Positions 53,576 through 63,222 of a DNA stretch of 64,000 nt are shown piece by piece. The DNA comes from Sulfitobacter sp. F26204 (GTDB lineage: Bacteria; Pseudomonadota; Alphaproteobacteria; Rhodobacterales; Rhodobacteraceae). The stretch covers positions 62,001 to 126,000 of the forward strand of contig NZ_JAPMLQ010000005.1 in NCBI RefSeq assembly GCF_026410305.1, in the 5' to 3' direction. The translations under genes were made by a program, and so were the position numbers. Below the pieces are notes generated by a model. The model ran no database searches and was not told the DNA's origin. It was given only the letters and a program-made list of their open reading frames with translations. Position 1 is the stretch's first letter. Each line of letters opens with the position of its first letter.

Positions 53576-54145
53576 TTAGCGTCTTTTCAATTCAGGCGGG
53601 ATATGTGTTGCCCGTGCGCCGTTGCCCAGATCTACTGCGCATTGCCAGACTTCCCTTGCGCGCAGGCGTGGTGTGTCCCGTACTGAAATCTGCGTGCCGT
53701 CAATCAGCTTTATTGGGGTAACCCATTGGTCATTCTTCAAATCACGCCATTCAACATCCAGATGGATCGTTGCGTGATAGACCAAACTGCGCAGGGCGCG
53801 ATCGGGCAATGTGGCACCCAATTCTATCTCGGTGCGGCCTGCGGCATCTGATGGATACATGGCCTGCTCAATTCCGATGCGTGCGGATTCTACCAGACGG
53901 GCCAGCGCGCGGGCATGGTAACCGGCGTGCGCAATCAGATGGCGGCGGGTCCATCCGTCACGCAGGCTTGGCGCGCTCAGGTCATCATCCCTCAGTTCTC
54001 CGAGTTTGCGTGCAAAAAACGCAGCCCCGCGGCGTGCGAGGAGCAGGTCGTCATGTGGGGCTTCGGGCGCGTCATAGCGCGCGCCCTTACCTTGACGAGC
54101 GCGCAGTGCGTCACGTGCTGATTGTTCGGTTGGTGAAAGGGTCAT
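53576..54145 (-). CDS. Maleylpyruvate isomerase-like protein (mycothiol-dependent/DinB family)
   Basis: 189 residues. Resembles mycothiol-dependent maleylpyruvate isomerases: LRDGWTRRHLIAHAGYHARAL carries the His zinc-ligand region, and LRAREVWQCAVDLGNG corresponds to the RxxEVxxHHxDLGLG box. There, Glu is kept but the ligand His reads Cys (EVWQC), so the metal site would be His/Glu/Cys. Alphaproteobacteria do not make mycothiol, so it may use glutathione or nothing. It overlaps the gentisate dioxygenase stop (ATGA) and is the last gene of the operon. Activity is inferred. Confidence 0.78.
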   Translation of the reverse strand: MTLSPTEQSARDALRARQGKGARYDAPEAPHDDLLLARRGAAFFARKLGELRDDDLSAPSLRDGWTRRHLIAHAGYHARALARLVESARIGIEQAMYPSDAAGRTEIELGATLPDRALRSLVYHATIHLDVEWRDLKNDQWVTPIKLIDGTQISVRDTPRLRAREVWQCAVDLGNGARATHIPPELKRR

Positions 54146-55227
54146 GCACCTTCCACCAAAGTGCGCATAAAGCCAAGCCGTTCCATGATCGGAGCATCCG
54201 AGAAACGAAACAGATCGAATTGCGATTCAGCCTGAAGCGACCAGGGGATCCAGGAGGGAATGACGAACATGTCACCCTTGTCGAGCTTATGGGTCTCTCC
54301 ATTCAGGACCACAGCACCTTCACCGTCGAATACCTGGAATACCGTTGATCCGACCTCACGACGCATCGGGGTTTCAGTACCCGCCCGCAACCGGTGGAAT
54401 TCACAACGGATTGTTGGCATCACATCGCCACCAGTGGTTGGATTGCTATAGCGGATCGCGGCGTGGCCCTGTTCGACCGTGGCGGGATGGCCTTCATCTT
54501 CAAGCAGCAATTGTTCGGTCAAGGCACGATCGGTGAATTCCCAACGATAGGCCCCGATCGGTGAATTGACCGTATCCTGCAACCCCGACAAGGGGCGCAG
54601 ACCGGGGTGGCACCATAGCCGCTCACCACGAGAAAAGTTCGGTGTGGCATAATCGGTCACACGGTCAGAGCCAAATTCGAAAAAGCCCACGTCGTTTTGT
54701 TGACTGAATGGAATATCAAGACCGTCGATCCATGTCATGGTATGGTCAGTATCATTGTGATGGCCGTGGAAATGCCAACCCGGTGTCAGCAATAGATCAC
54801 CGCGCGACATGCGCACGGGATCACCGTTGACCACGGTCCAGACCCCGTCACCTTCAACAACAAAGCGAAAGGCATTTTGGGCATGGCGATGTTCTGGTGC
54901 AGTTTCGCGCGGCCCAAGATGCTGGATCGCGGCCCAGAGGGTCGGGCTGATATATGCGTTGGGTGCCAAGCCTGGATTGGCCAGACCAAGTGCACGACGC
55001 TCGCCACCCCGCCCTACCGGTATCAGATCACCAGATTTTTCGGCAAGGGCATTCAGCTTGGACCATTTCCAGACATGTGGCACTGCCTTGGATTTGGGAT
55101 GAACGGGCATCAGATCCCCAAGCTGGGTCCAAAGCGGGATGATGCTTTCTTTCTCAAAGCCTTCATAAAGTGCCTTCAGTTCAGGGGTCTCTTCGGGGAG
55201 CATTACATTGTCGGTTCCGTGGTCCAT
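54142..55227 (-). CDS. Gentisate 1,2-dioxygenase
   Basis: 361 residues. Bicupin Fe(II) dioxygenase opening gentisate between C1 and C2 to maleylpyruvate. The first cupin carries the iron His residues in APEHRHAQNAFRFVVEGDG and TPGWHFHGHHNDTDHTMTW; the second has TVFQVFDGEGAVVLNGE and MFVIPSWIPWSL. The N-terminal LYEGFEKESIIPLWTQLGDL and GRGGERRALGLANPGL blocks are typical. It follows the isomerase gene by 38 nt. The hydroxylase that makes gentisate is not in the window. Confidence 0.95.
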   Translation of the reverse strand: MDHGTDNVMLPEETPELKALYEGFEKESIIPLWTQLGDLMPVHPKSKAVPHVWKWSKLNALAEKSGDLIPVGRGGERRALGLANPGLAPNAYISPTLWAAIQHLGPRETAPEHRHAQNAFRFVVEGDGVWTVVNGDPVRMSRGDLLLTPGWHFHGHHNDTDHTMTWIDGLDIPFSQQNDVGFFEFGSDRVTDYATPNFSRGERLWCHPGLRPLSGLQDTVNSPIGAYRWEFTDRALTEQLLLEDEGHPATVEQGHAAIRYSNPTTGGDVMPTIRCEFHRLRAGTETPMRREVGSTVFQVFDGEGAVVLNGETHKLDKGDMFVIPSWIPWSLQAESQFDLFRFSDAPIMERLGFMRTLVEGA

Positions 55228-55265
55228 GTCATTTCCTCTCTGCAGGATAGTGTACGTTACACGTT

Positions 55266-55913
55266 TCAGGATGCGTCCGGCTGATTGGGTGGTGCGGCCT
55301 GATGAAAAGCAGGCAGCATGTCCAATTCGGTATATATGCGCGCTATCGTCGGCCAGGCGTCGGTTGTTATGTCAAAGCGGCGGTTGTTCCAGACCTGCGC
55401 ATACAGGCAGATGTCAGCGAGGCCTGGTGTGTCGCCGTGACAATAGCGGCCCGTATCGCGGCTGGTAGCCAGCATTGTCTCCAGCGCATCAAAGGTCAGC
55501 GTCACCCAATGGGTAAACCATTCCTTTTGCGCCGCTTCATCCGCATCAAACTGGTCCCCCAACCGGAACAGGACTCTCAGGTTGTTCAGGGGGTGGATTT
55601 CGCAGGCGATCATATAGGCCAAAGCTCTGACCCTTGCCCGCCCGTCGGCATCAGTAGGCAAAAGCGGCGGTTCTGGATGGGTTTCCTCCAGCCATTCAAT
55701 GGTCGCAAGCGATTGTGTCAAAACCGTACCGTCCTCTCGCTCAAGCGACGGCACCAGCCCTTGGGGATTCATGGCAAGATATTCCGGTGTACGCGTCTGG
55801 CCCTTGCGCAGGGCATAGGGGACATACTCATAATCCAGCCCCTTGAGGTTCAGTGCCGCACGCAGCCGCGTTGAGGTCGAGGAACGAAAGAAATTGTGCA
55901 ATTTCAATGTCAT
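55266..55913 (-). CDS. Maleylpyruvate/maleylacetoacetate isomerase, zeta-class glutathione transferase
   Basis: 215 residues. Glutathione-dependent cis-trans isomerase. The zeta motif is FFRSSTSTRLRAALNLKGLD (S-S-x-x-x-R), followed by NPQGLVPSLEREDGTVLTQS and IEWLEETHPEPPLLP for glutathione binding; the C-terminal helical domain has CEIHPLNNLRVLF. The start overlaps the hydrolase stop (ATGA). In this operon it most likely converts maleylpyruvate to fumarylpyruvate; it could equally isomerise maleylacetoacetate from the hmgA reaction, since that operon lacks an isomerase. Confidence 0.88.
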   Translation of the reverse strand: MTLKLHNFFRSSTSTRLRAALNLKGLDYEYVPYALRKGQTRTPEYLAMNPQGLVPSLEREDGTVLTQSLATIEWLEETHPEPPLLPTDADGRARVRALAYMIACEIHPLNNLRVLFRLGDQFDADEAAQKEWFTHWVTLTFDALETMLATSRDTGRYCHGDTPGLADICLYAQVWNNRRFDITTDAWPTIARIYTELDMLPAFHQAAPPNQPDAS

Positions 55914-56605
55914 TCTTTTGGCCCGATGTAAGTGGTCAGATCACCAAGACCCTCGATTGAGACAACGCAGGTATCACCCTCGACCAGAGGGCCAACCCCG
56001 GCGGGTGTTCCGGTCATGATCAGATCACCGGGTCTCAGTTCCATTGAATGGGACAGGGTCGAAATCATCTCGGGTATCGACCAGATCAAGTCTGCAAGAT
56101 CTGCTTCTTGCTTGACCTCGCCGTTGACCGTCAACTTGATTGTACCTTTGTCTGGGTGGCCGACGGCAGCAACGGGGAATATCGGACCAACAGGCGCGGA
56201 ACGGTCAAAGCCTTTGCCCAAATCCCAGGGGCGTCCTTGCTCGCGCGCTTTGAGTTGCAGGTCACGGCGGGTCAGATCGTTGCCGACCCCATAGCCCCAG
56301 ACGTGATCGAGTGATTTTTCTTCTGGTATGTTCTTGCCACCTATGCCGATCACGGCCACCAGTTCGGCCTCGAAATGGAAATTCTCGGTTTGCGGCGGAT
56401 AGGGGATTGTCGTGCCGTCATCCACGACCGCATCGGCGGGCTTCAGGAAAAAGAACGGCGGATCGCGATCAGGATCTTTACCCATTTCACGGGCATGGGC
56501 TGCATAATTGCGGCCGATGCAGAAAATGCGGCGCACTGGAATGCGTTTGTCACTGCCATGAACAGCGACAGTGGAAATCGGGGCGGGGTCGAACACATAG
56601 TTCAT
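55910..56605 (-). CDS. Fumarylpyruvate hydrolase (FAH superfamily)
   Basis: 231 residues. Cleaves fumarylpyruvate to fumarate and pyruvate. Signature IPVRRIFCIGRNYAAHAREM, then FFFLKPADAVVDDG, the metal Glu pair in FHFEAELVAVIGIGG, GYGVGNDLTRRDLQ and IMTGTPAGVGPL. ATG 56605 with GGAGA upstream is chosen; the long extension to 56878 is not FAH-like and overlaps the upstream gene. The last base pairs overlap the isomerase start. Length matches the small single-domain FAH enzymes of gentisate pathways, not the 416-aa fumarylacetoacetase. Confidence 0.93.
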   Translation of the reverse strand: MNYVFDPAPISTVAVHGSDKRIPVRRIFCIGRNYAAHAREMGKDPDRDPPFFFLKPADAVVDDGTTIPYPPQTENFHFEAELVAVIGIGGKNIPEEKSLDHVWGYGVGNDLTRRDLQLKAREQGRPWDLGKGFDRSAPVGPIFPVAAVGHPDKGTIKLTVNGEVKQEADLADLIWSIPEMISTLSHSMELRPGDLIMTGTPAGVGPLVEGDTCVVSIEGLGDLTTYIGPKE

Positions 56606-56654
56606 TTTTTGTAGTCTCCAAGTGTTACAGGCGGTCTCGATGGGCCGCAAAGTT

Positions 56655-59600
56655 TCAGATCGATTGCAGCAACTCTTCCGCGCGCCTTTTGGCGCGGTCG
56701 AGCGACGTGAGTTTGAGTTCTTCATAGCCTCTGATGTTTTCTGGCAGGCGCAGGAGTTCTGTGACGGTGTCAACATTTTCGGGGCAGAGCTGCGCGGCGC
56801 ATTTGGACAACACATCAGCATACCATTCGACCGCGGCACGTTCTGCGCGCCGACCGTGGTTGTAGCCGAACAGGTCAAACGCCGTGCCTCGCAGGCCGCG
56901 CATCCGTGCGAGCAACACCATTACCGGTCGGAACCATGATCCAATCGCGATTTTGCGATCCTTGACAAGCCAGCGCAACGCGGGCGGCTGAAGGTTGTAA
57001 CTGTAGGATTTGAGCCCCGGGAAGGCGCGGCGCATACGGTCTTCAAAGACCGGATCAGTCAGTAATCGCGCAACTTCGTATTCATCCTTGTAGGCCATGA
57101 CCTTGTGTAGATTACGTGCCGCAAGCTGCAAAAGTGGTTGACGGGTATCGCCGGTCGTACCTTGCTCTGCACGGCAGAGAGGCATGAGCTGTTCCAGGTA
57201 TTTTTCGGCGTAGCCTGGATTTTGGTAAAGGATCAGATCCCTTACAAATCCAATGATCAGCGCGCGCGTTTCGTCGCTGTGTATTTCCAGCTTGGCCGTA
57301 ATCCGCATCACTGCGTCTTCGACATCTGGTGCAACACGTGCTTCAGCTTCGAACGTTCTGTCGGCAAGGGTTCTTGGACCACGCTGCATGAGATCATTCA
57401 TCGTTGCGGGATCGTTGACCGCCAGACGGCCTGCGCGAAAGGCGAGGATATTCAACGCAGGCGCAGTGGCGGACGTCTTGATGGTTTCCTCGATTGCTTC
57501 AGCGGAAATCGGCAGAAAGCCAGATTGATAAGCTGCGCCAACGATGATCATATTGGACAGGATATAGTTGCCAAACAATCCTTCGGCGATGCTTAGCGCG
57601 GGTACCGCAGCATATCCATCGCCACGCATTGCGTCTTTGATATGTTTCTGCATGCCCGCTTGATCGGGCAGAAAATACACATCCCGTGCCATTTCTCCCG
57701 TCGGCAGCATCTCGGCATTGACTGCAGCAACGGTCCTTGCGGGGTCGCAGACGGCCATGTTTGCAGGATTTGTGCCCGCAACCATGTCGAGTGCCAGGTA
57801 AAGATCTGCCTGGCCGTGGGACACCTTGTTGCTCAGGATTTCTTCTTCTGGTTTGGCAAGGATGAGGCTCGATAAAACAGCGCCCCATTTCTGCGCGGCA
57901 CCTGATTGATCATAGGTTTTGACGTTCAGACCGTCCTTGACCGCCGCCCGCGCCAGCATTGCATTCAACGAAAGCACCCCAGTACCACCAACGCCGGGAA
58001 TATAGATCGAAAAGGGACCCTCAAGGTTGGGCAGAACCGGTTCCGGGAATACCTCTGGCAGCGCGGGTGGAGAGACCTTGCCGGGGCCGCCGCCTTCGTC
58101 GACGTGGATGGAGATGAATGAGGGACAATCGCCCGCAATACAGGCGGTATCCTGATTGCAGGAAGATTGGTGGATCTGGGTTTTGCGCCCAAAAGGTGTT
58201 TCAACCTTTTGCAGTGACATGCAGTTGGCTTTCTGACCGCAATCGCCGCAGTTTTCACAGACATCTTCATTGACGATGGTAAAGGTCCTGGGCTTGGCCA
58301 GTTTGCCACGCTTTTGCCGTCGCCGCCGTTCGTTGGCACATTCACCGTCATAAATAAGGACGGTCACACCCCTGGTCTTTTCCAACTCAAGCAGTCTTGC
58401 GGGGATGGCATCTGGACCGATCAGCGACACAATCGCAGGCAGGCCCGTGCCGCGATAGGCATGTGGTGTCTTGGTTGCCAGGACGATCTTCTTGACGCCG
58501 TCGACCTCCAATTTGCGGCACATGTTCTGAATGCTGTTGTGGTCGGAATATTCCTGTCCACCGGTGTTTGCGATCACACCATTGTACAGGATCCGAAAGG
58601 TCATTGTCTGGTCCGTGGCCACGGCATAGCGGATGTTCTGATGGCTTGCGTGGTAATACGACCCGTCGCCTACGTTTTGCACCATGTGTTTTTTGGTGGT
58701 GTAGTGTGACAGGCCAATCCAGGGCAAACCTTCGCCACCGTATTGTGTCATGGCTTCAATACGTTTTTCGGGTTGTTCCATTATCGCAGCAAAGACGTGG
58801 CAACCGGGTGCGCCCCATGCAATCTGTCCTTCGCCCAATCTGGTTGAACGGTTATGCGGACATCCCGAACAATAGTTTGGGGTTCGATTGGCAAATCTTG
58901 GCGCGCTGGCCGGTTTCAATTGCGGTACAGGCGTGGCTTTACCCCTTGGGGCAGGTGTTCCAACTTCCAGAACACGGGCAAGACGGTCGGATACGACATC
59001 CACATCCATGCCCCCTTCAATAGGGAACAGCCGCGCGCCGTCGAGATCACGTTTGCCGATAATTTTTGCTTTGCAGTGGCCGGCGATAGCCTTGGCCACC
59101 TGACGTTCCAGGAAATCGCGCTTTTCCTCGATGACGATAACCAGATCCAGCCCTTCGGCGAAGGTCCGGAAAAAGTTTTCGTCGAGAGGGGTCAACAGAC
59201 CTACCTTGGCCATGCGGATGCCCCTTTTGGCGCGTGTTGCAGTGTCTAGACCCAGATTGGCCAATGCTGCACGAGTATCGGAAAAGGATTTGCCAGCGGC
59301 GATAATCCCGATCTTGTCCGTACCGGAGATTTCGACGATCTGGTTAAGGTCATTGGCACGCGCATAGCCCAGAACCGCTTCGTGGCGTTCGTTGTAGAGT
59401 TTGGCCTCAGTGCCCACATTCACTACGGGGAAGAAATTGAAATCGGTCGATTTTGCAAAGTCGCGCCCCTCGACTTTGAAGCCTTGCGGCAGGACCGGTA
59501 CAGCGAGCTGGTCCAAATCAACTACTTCGCCGCCGTCACACAGGGGCGCGACAAGCTTCATCGCCACCCAACAACCGCTGAAACGGGACATTGCGGCGGC

Positions 59601-60167
59601 GTGCAATCCAAAGTCGAGAAACTCGGCCACTGATCCAGGGTACAGCACTGGAATGCCGCTATGCTCGAACCCGAATTCCTGTTGATAGGGAACGCTCGAG
59701 GATTTCGCTTCATGGTCTTCCCCGCTCAGGATGATGACGGCACCATGCTTGCTGGTTCCTGCAAAATTGCCGTGTTTGAATGCATCGCCCGAGCGATCGG
59801 CACCCGGTCCTTTTCCGTACCAGATCCCCAGGACTCCATCGGTGTCATCGGCTTCGAAATTGTCAAGCATCTGAGTGCCCAAAAGCGATGTGGCGGCAAG
59901 TTCTTCGTTTTGTGCAGGGTGGTGAATGATGTCATATTGCGCGATCTTGGCGCGGTGTAACGCCATGTCGTAACCGCCCATGGGTGATCCGGGGTAACCG
60001 GTGATGAACCCCTTGGTTCGCAGACCGTTGGCCTTGTCGCGGCGCAGCTGTTCGATGGGCAGGCGCACAAGGGCATCGTTGCCGGTTAGAAACTGCCGGT
60101 TTTCTTTCTTCGTGGTCGTGCTGACCCGCTCCGCATCGGTCTGGTTTACCCTGTCCGCTTTTGTCAC
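56655..60167 (-). CDS. Indolepyruvate/aryl-pyruvate ferredoxin oxidoreductase, fused subunits
   Basis: 1170 residues. Fused alpha-beta/gamma form of the 2-oxoacid:ferredoxin oxidoreductase family. Order: N-terminal pyrimidine-binding domain (GFITGYPGSPMGGYD), TPP domain (NYCSGCPHNRSTRLGEG near residue 435, NVGDGSYYHASHQNIRYA), an iron-sulfur Cys cluster region (CENCGDCGQKANC near 635 and QDTACIAGDCPSF), gamma domain (IPGVGGTGVLSLNAML near 726), then a helical C-terminal domain. GTG start with AAGGAG. Oxidatively decarboxylates an aryl-pyruvate to aryl-acetyl-CoA. Its place in a gentisate operon suggests an aromatic side-chain step. Confidence 0.9.
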   Translation of the reverse strand: MTKADRVNQTDAERVSTTTKKENRQFLTGNDALVRLPIEQLRRDKANGLRTKGFITGYPGSPMGGYDMALHRAKIAQYDIIHHPAQNEELAATSLLGTQMLDNFEADDTDGVLGIWYGKGPGADRSGDAFKHGNFAGTSKHGAVIILSGEDHEAKSSSVPYQQEFGFEHSGIPVLYPGSVAEFLDFGLHAAAMSRFSGCWVAMKLVAPLCDGGEVVDLDQLAVPVLPQGFKVEGRDFAKSTDFNFFPVVNVGTEAKLYNERHEAVLGYARANDLNQIVEISGTDKIGIIAAGKSFSDTRAALANLGLDTATRAKRGIRMAKVGLLTPLDENFFRTFAEGLDLVIVIEEKRDFLERQVAKAIAGHCKAKIIGKRDLDGARLFPIEGGMDVDVVSDRLARVLEVGTPAPRGKATPVPQLKPASAPRFANRTPNYCSGCPHNRSTRLGEGQIAWGAPGCHVFAAIMEQPEKRIEAMTQYGGEGLPWIGLSHYTTKKHMVQNVGDGSYYHASHQNIRYAVATDQTMTFRILYNGVIANTGGQEYSDHNSIQNMCRKLEVDGVKKIVLATKTPHAYRGTGLPAIVSLIGPDAIPARLLELEKTRGVTVLIYDGECANERRRRQKRGKLAKPRTFTIVNEDVCENCGDCGQKANCMSLQKVETPFGRKTQIHQSSCNQDTACIAGDCPSFISIHVDEGGGPGKVSPPALPEVFPEPVLPNLEGPFSIYIPGVGGTGVLSLNAMLARAAVKDGLNVKTYDQSGAAQKWGAVLSSLILAKPEEEILSNKVSHGQADLYLALDMVAGTNPANMAVCDPARTVAAVNAEMLPTGEMARDVYFLPDQAGMQKHIKDAMRGDGYAAVPALSIAEGLFGNYILSNMIIVGAAYQSGFLPISAEAIEETIKTSATAPALNILAFRAGRLAVNDPATMNDLMQRGPRTLADRTFEAEARVAPDVEDAVMRITAKLEIHSDETRALIIGFVRDLILYQNPGYAEKYLEQLMPLCRAEQGTTGDTRQPLLQLAARNLHKVMAYKDEYEVARLLTDPVFEDRMRRAFPGLKSYSYNLQPPALRWLVKDRKIAIGSWFRPVMVLLARMRGLRGTAFDLFGYNHGRRAERAAVEWYADVLSKCAAQLCPENVDTVTELLRLPENIRGYEELKLTSLDRAKRRAEELLQSI

Positions 60168-60276
60168 AACACTGCTCCTTGAATGGTTGCTGGATGCCGA
60201 CCGTCAAAAACCCGAGCATCGCTGCTGCAGAACCATCTTGTTTGTCTCAATCTCGCCCCTGCCATCGCCCTGTTCT

Positions 60277-61590
60277 TCACATCATGTTCGGTAAGAAGAG
60301 CACCAGACCGGAGAAGGTAAGGAGGAGGATCAGGCGGAAAATGTCGGCGATCCAAAATGGGGTGACACCTTTGAAAATTGTTGCTGTCGACACATCCGGG
60401 ACAACACCTTTCAAGACGAAAACGTTCAGCCCCACGGGCGGTGTGATCAGGCTGATTTCCGTGACAACAACAACAATAATTCCGAACCAGACAGGATCGA
60501 ACCCCAGGGATGTCACCAGCGGGAAGAAGATCGGCACCGTCAAAAGCAACATAGAAAGGCTTTCGAATACACAGCCGAGAACGATGTAGATGGCGATAAT
60601 GACCAACATGACCGTCATGGGCGAGGCCCCTACGCTGAGCACAAAGGCGCGCAGGGCTTCAGGCAATCCTGCGAGATTGACAAAATTCGAAAACATCCAG
60701 GCACCGATCAGGACCGCGAAAAGACCCGCCGAGGTAACCGCAGTTTCAAGCAAGGCCTCATTGATGGAGGCAAGGTTCAGGGCGCGGCGAGCGAGCGCAA
60801 TGAGAAAAGCACCCGCAGCACCCATACCCGCCGCCTCGGTCGGGGAGAATGTCAAATGGATCGGGTAAAAGTCGAAGGCACCATAGAGCCCGCCGATCAC
60901 TACAAAGAACAACGCAAGAACCATCCAGATGTCGCGCAATGCGGTTAATCGATCCGCCCAAGTGCTGCGTTCACCCGCAGGGCCTGTTTCAGGCTTGGTT
61001 CGTACCGTGTATTGAACCGCCAGCAGATAGAAAAGAACCCCGATGAGGCCTGGAATGATCCCGGCGATAAACAGTTTGCCGATGCTGGTTCCCGTAAGCA
61101 GACCATAAATCACCAGAATAACACTGGGAGGAATGAGAATGCCCAGTGTGCCACCTGCTGCAATGGATGCGGTCGACAGGCTGTCAGCATAGCCCATGCG
61201 CCGCATTTCGGGCATCGCCACCTTTGACATGGTGGCTGCCGTTGCCAAGGACGATCCACAGATGGCAGAAAAGCCCGCACAGGCCGTGATTGTCGTCATG
61301 GCGAGCCCACCGCGCATATGGCCGAGAAAAACATAAGCGGCACGGTATAGCTCCCGTGACAACCCGCCCTTGTTCACAAACAGGCCCATCAAGATGAACA
61401 GAGGGACAACCGACAACCCGTAATCCTGCGAAGTGTCGATGATCAAGCGCCCAGTCAGCGATAGGGATGCTTTCAAATTGATCATGTAGGCGGTGCCAAA
61501 GAACCCCACAATCCCCATCGAAAAGGCAATCGGGATGCGCAAAAAGGAAAGTGCCAGGACCATGAAAAATCCGATAACGGAAATGAGCAT
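60277..61590 (-). CDS. dctM: TRAP transporter large permease DctM
   Basis: 437 residues, about twelve to thirteen helices. TRAP-specific motifs: GFSAICGSSLATAATMSKVA and GTLGILIPPSVILVIYGLLT, plus the late TPPVGLNVFVLKG. Overlaps the dctQ stop by one base. Moves the organic acid delivered by DctP across the inner membrane with Na+. Precedes the large oxidoreductase by 109 nt on the same strand, so it probably belongs to one transcript with the gentisate genes. Confidence 0.94.
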   Translation of the reverse strand: MLISVIGFFMVLALSFLRIPIAFSMGIVGFFGTAYMINLKASLSLTGRLIIDTSQDYGLSVVPLFILMGLFVNKGGLSRELYRAAYVFLGHMRGGLAMTTITACAGFSAICGSSLATAATMSKVAMPEMRRMGYADSLSTASIAAGGTLGILIPPSVILVIYGLLTGTSIGKLFIAGIIPGLIGVLFYLLAVQYTVRTKPETGPAGERSTWADRLTALRDIWMVLALFFVVIGGLYGAFDFYPIHLTFSPTEAAGMGAAGAFLIALARRALNLASINEALLETAVTSAGLFAVLIGAWMFSNFVNLAGLPEALRAFVLSVGASPMTVMLVIIAIYIVLGCVFESLSMLLLTVPIFFPLVTSLGFDPVWFGIIVVVVTEISLITPPVGLNVFVLKGVVPDVSTATIFKGVTPFWIADIFRLILLLTFSGLVLFLPNMM

Positions 61591-62108
61591 CAGAGGGCCT
61601 CTTCAGTTTTGGGGGATTTTGCAAAACGTGTGATGATTTGCAAAAAGTAGATGCCGCAGCAAAAGAACAGAGCAATGGAAACAAAGTAGATCAGGTAATA
61701 CTGAGGTATGTTCAATATTTCGGTCACTTCATTGTAACTCTTGCTGCGTGTGCCAATTGTCCAAACGCGGTAGGCCGGGAAAGCCAGCGCAACGATGCAG
61801 ATCAGATCGACAAGGAAATCGCGAAGGAACGCGCCGCGGGTGCTGAAGAACCCGTCGAACAAGTCGACGACGATATGGTTGCCCTTCAAAGTAGCCATAG
61901 GCAAAGCGGCAAAAACAATGACAGCCATTGCCATTTCCGTCAGTTCTGCGGAGTAGCTCAAAGGCGCAGAAAATACGCTGCGCGAGATCACATCAATGAA
62001 GGTCAGTACCATCATGAAGAACAGCGCGACCCCGGCGATAAATGCGGGACCGATGGCAAGCCTGTTGGCCAGACTCGCCACCCGCGAAACATGCGTTAGC
62101 GTTTTCAT
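61590..62108 (-). CDS. dctQ: TRAP transporter small permease DctQ
   Basis: 172 residues with four membrane helices (FIAGVALFFMMVLTFIDVIS and YFVSIALFFCCGIYFLQII at the ends). The DctQ signature is RSVFSAPLSYSAELTEMAMA followed by MATLKGNHIVVDLFDGF. It starts 2 nt after the dctP stop and its own stop overlaps dctM by one base. It stabilises the transporter and contacts the DctP receptor. Confidence 0.93.
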   Translation of the reverse strand: MKTLTHVSRVASLANRLAIGPAFIAGVALFFMMVLTFIDVISRSVFSAPLSYSAELTEMAMAVIVFAALPMATLKGNHIVVDLFDGFFSTRGAFLRDFLVDLICIVALAFPAYRVWTIGTRSKSYNEVTEILNIPQYYLIYFVSIALFFCCGIYFLQIITRFAKSPKTEEAL

Positions 62109-62110
62109 GT

Positions 62111-63139
62111 TTATTTTTCTGCATTCAAACGTTTGAATTCCGCTTGGAAGAATTCATATGCAGCAGCAGCGTCGATGCCCTTTTCACTGATGTCAGCGAT
62201 GACTTCGTCGATGATCACTTTGCTTTTATCGGCCCAGATTGCCTGATCCGCTTCGGTGGCCATTGTCAGGGTATTCCCTGCACCGTCTAAAGCCGCCAGT
62301 GCTTCTGCGTCGAATTCATCCCAAAGTGCACCTGCGATGCGAGAAAGTTCTTCCCCAAAAAGTTCATCCAACGCTGCCTGATCCGCTTTGCTGAGGGAGT
62401 CGAACTTGTCCTGGTTCATTACCGTCGCAATTGACGTACGGTAGAACCCGCTTGGCATGGCGTAGGAATGTTCGGCAACCTCTGTCAAACGAAAGCCCAG
62501 CTTGGATTCCATTGGCATCAAAACGCCATCTGCCGCATTTGAATCCAAGGTTTCATAAACGCGTGGTGCAGGGACATTGATGGATGATGCACCAAGGGCC
62601 TCTCCTACCTTCCCGGCAACGCCACCACCAATACGAAGTTTCATGCCCGCGATCTGGTCCAGCGTCTCCACCTTGGTAGATGAATGCAACATGCCATCGC
62701 CATGGGAGTAAAGCGCCAATACCTTGAGGTCGCGATGTTCGTTTGCCTGTTGGAAAAACTTTTCGAATGTCCGCCAGTATGCGACGGAAAAGGCTTCGGT
62801 GTCGCCACCAAACCCGGGCAATTCGGCCATGGTTGCAGAAGGAAAGCGACCAGCGGTATAATTATGAACGACCCAGGCAATATCCGCGACACCATCCGAA
62901 ATGATGTCTGCCTGAGCGGGCGGAGGAGCAAGATTGTATTTGATTTCGGCGGTCACCCGACCTTCCGTTGCCTTTTCGATGCGGCTGATCAGGTCGGGCC
63001 ACATTTTGGCGTTCACCCCATGTGTGGGTGGTGCCCATGATGAAATCGTCAGTGTCGTTTCCTGAGCATTGGCAGCGGTAAAGCATAGCGCTGCAGCAGC
63101 GGCGGCCACGACCACCTTCAATTTGTTTGCCTTCATCAT
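62111..63139 (-). CDS. dctP: TRAP transporter solute-binding protein DctP
   Basis: 342 residues. Signal peptide KVVVAAAAAALCFTAANAQE; mature protein begins TLTISSWAPPTHGVNAKMWP, typical of DctP receptors. The ligand-binding Arg is expected in DQIAGMKLRIGGGVAGKVGE, and YSHGDGMLHSSTKVETLDQI is characteristic. AGGAGAG precedes the ATG (two consecutive ATG codons). First gene of the catabolic operon; an operator-like inverted repeat lies about 84-105 bp upstream. Likely substrate is an aromatic carboxylate or precursor of gentisate. Confidence 0.94.
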   Translation of the reverse strand: MMKANKLKVVVAAAAAALCFTAANAQETTLTISSWAPPTHGVNAKMWPDLISRIEKATEGRVTAEIKYNLAPPPAQADIISDGVADIAWVVHNYTAGRFPSATMAELPGFGGDTEAFSVAYWRTFEKFFQQANEHRDLKVLALYSHGDGMLHSSTKVETLDQIAGMKLRIGGGVAGKVGEALGASSINVPAPRVYETLDSNAADGVLMPMESKLGFRLTEVAEHSYAMPSGFYRTSIATVMNQDKFDSLSKADQAALDELFGEELSRIAGALWDEFDAEALAALDGAGNTLTMATEADQAIWADKSKVIIDEVIADISEKGIDAAAAYEFFQAEFKRLNAEK

Positions 63140-63222
63140 TTTTCTCTCTCCTGTTTGTTGGGTTGGCCTTTGATCCTATCAAGGCCACTGCAACGGAATT
63201 CCTTGGATTCGTGTTTTGATTC

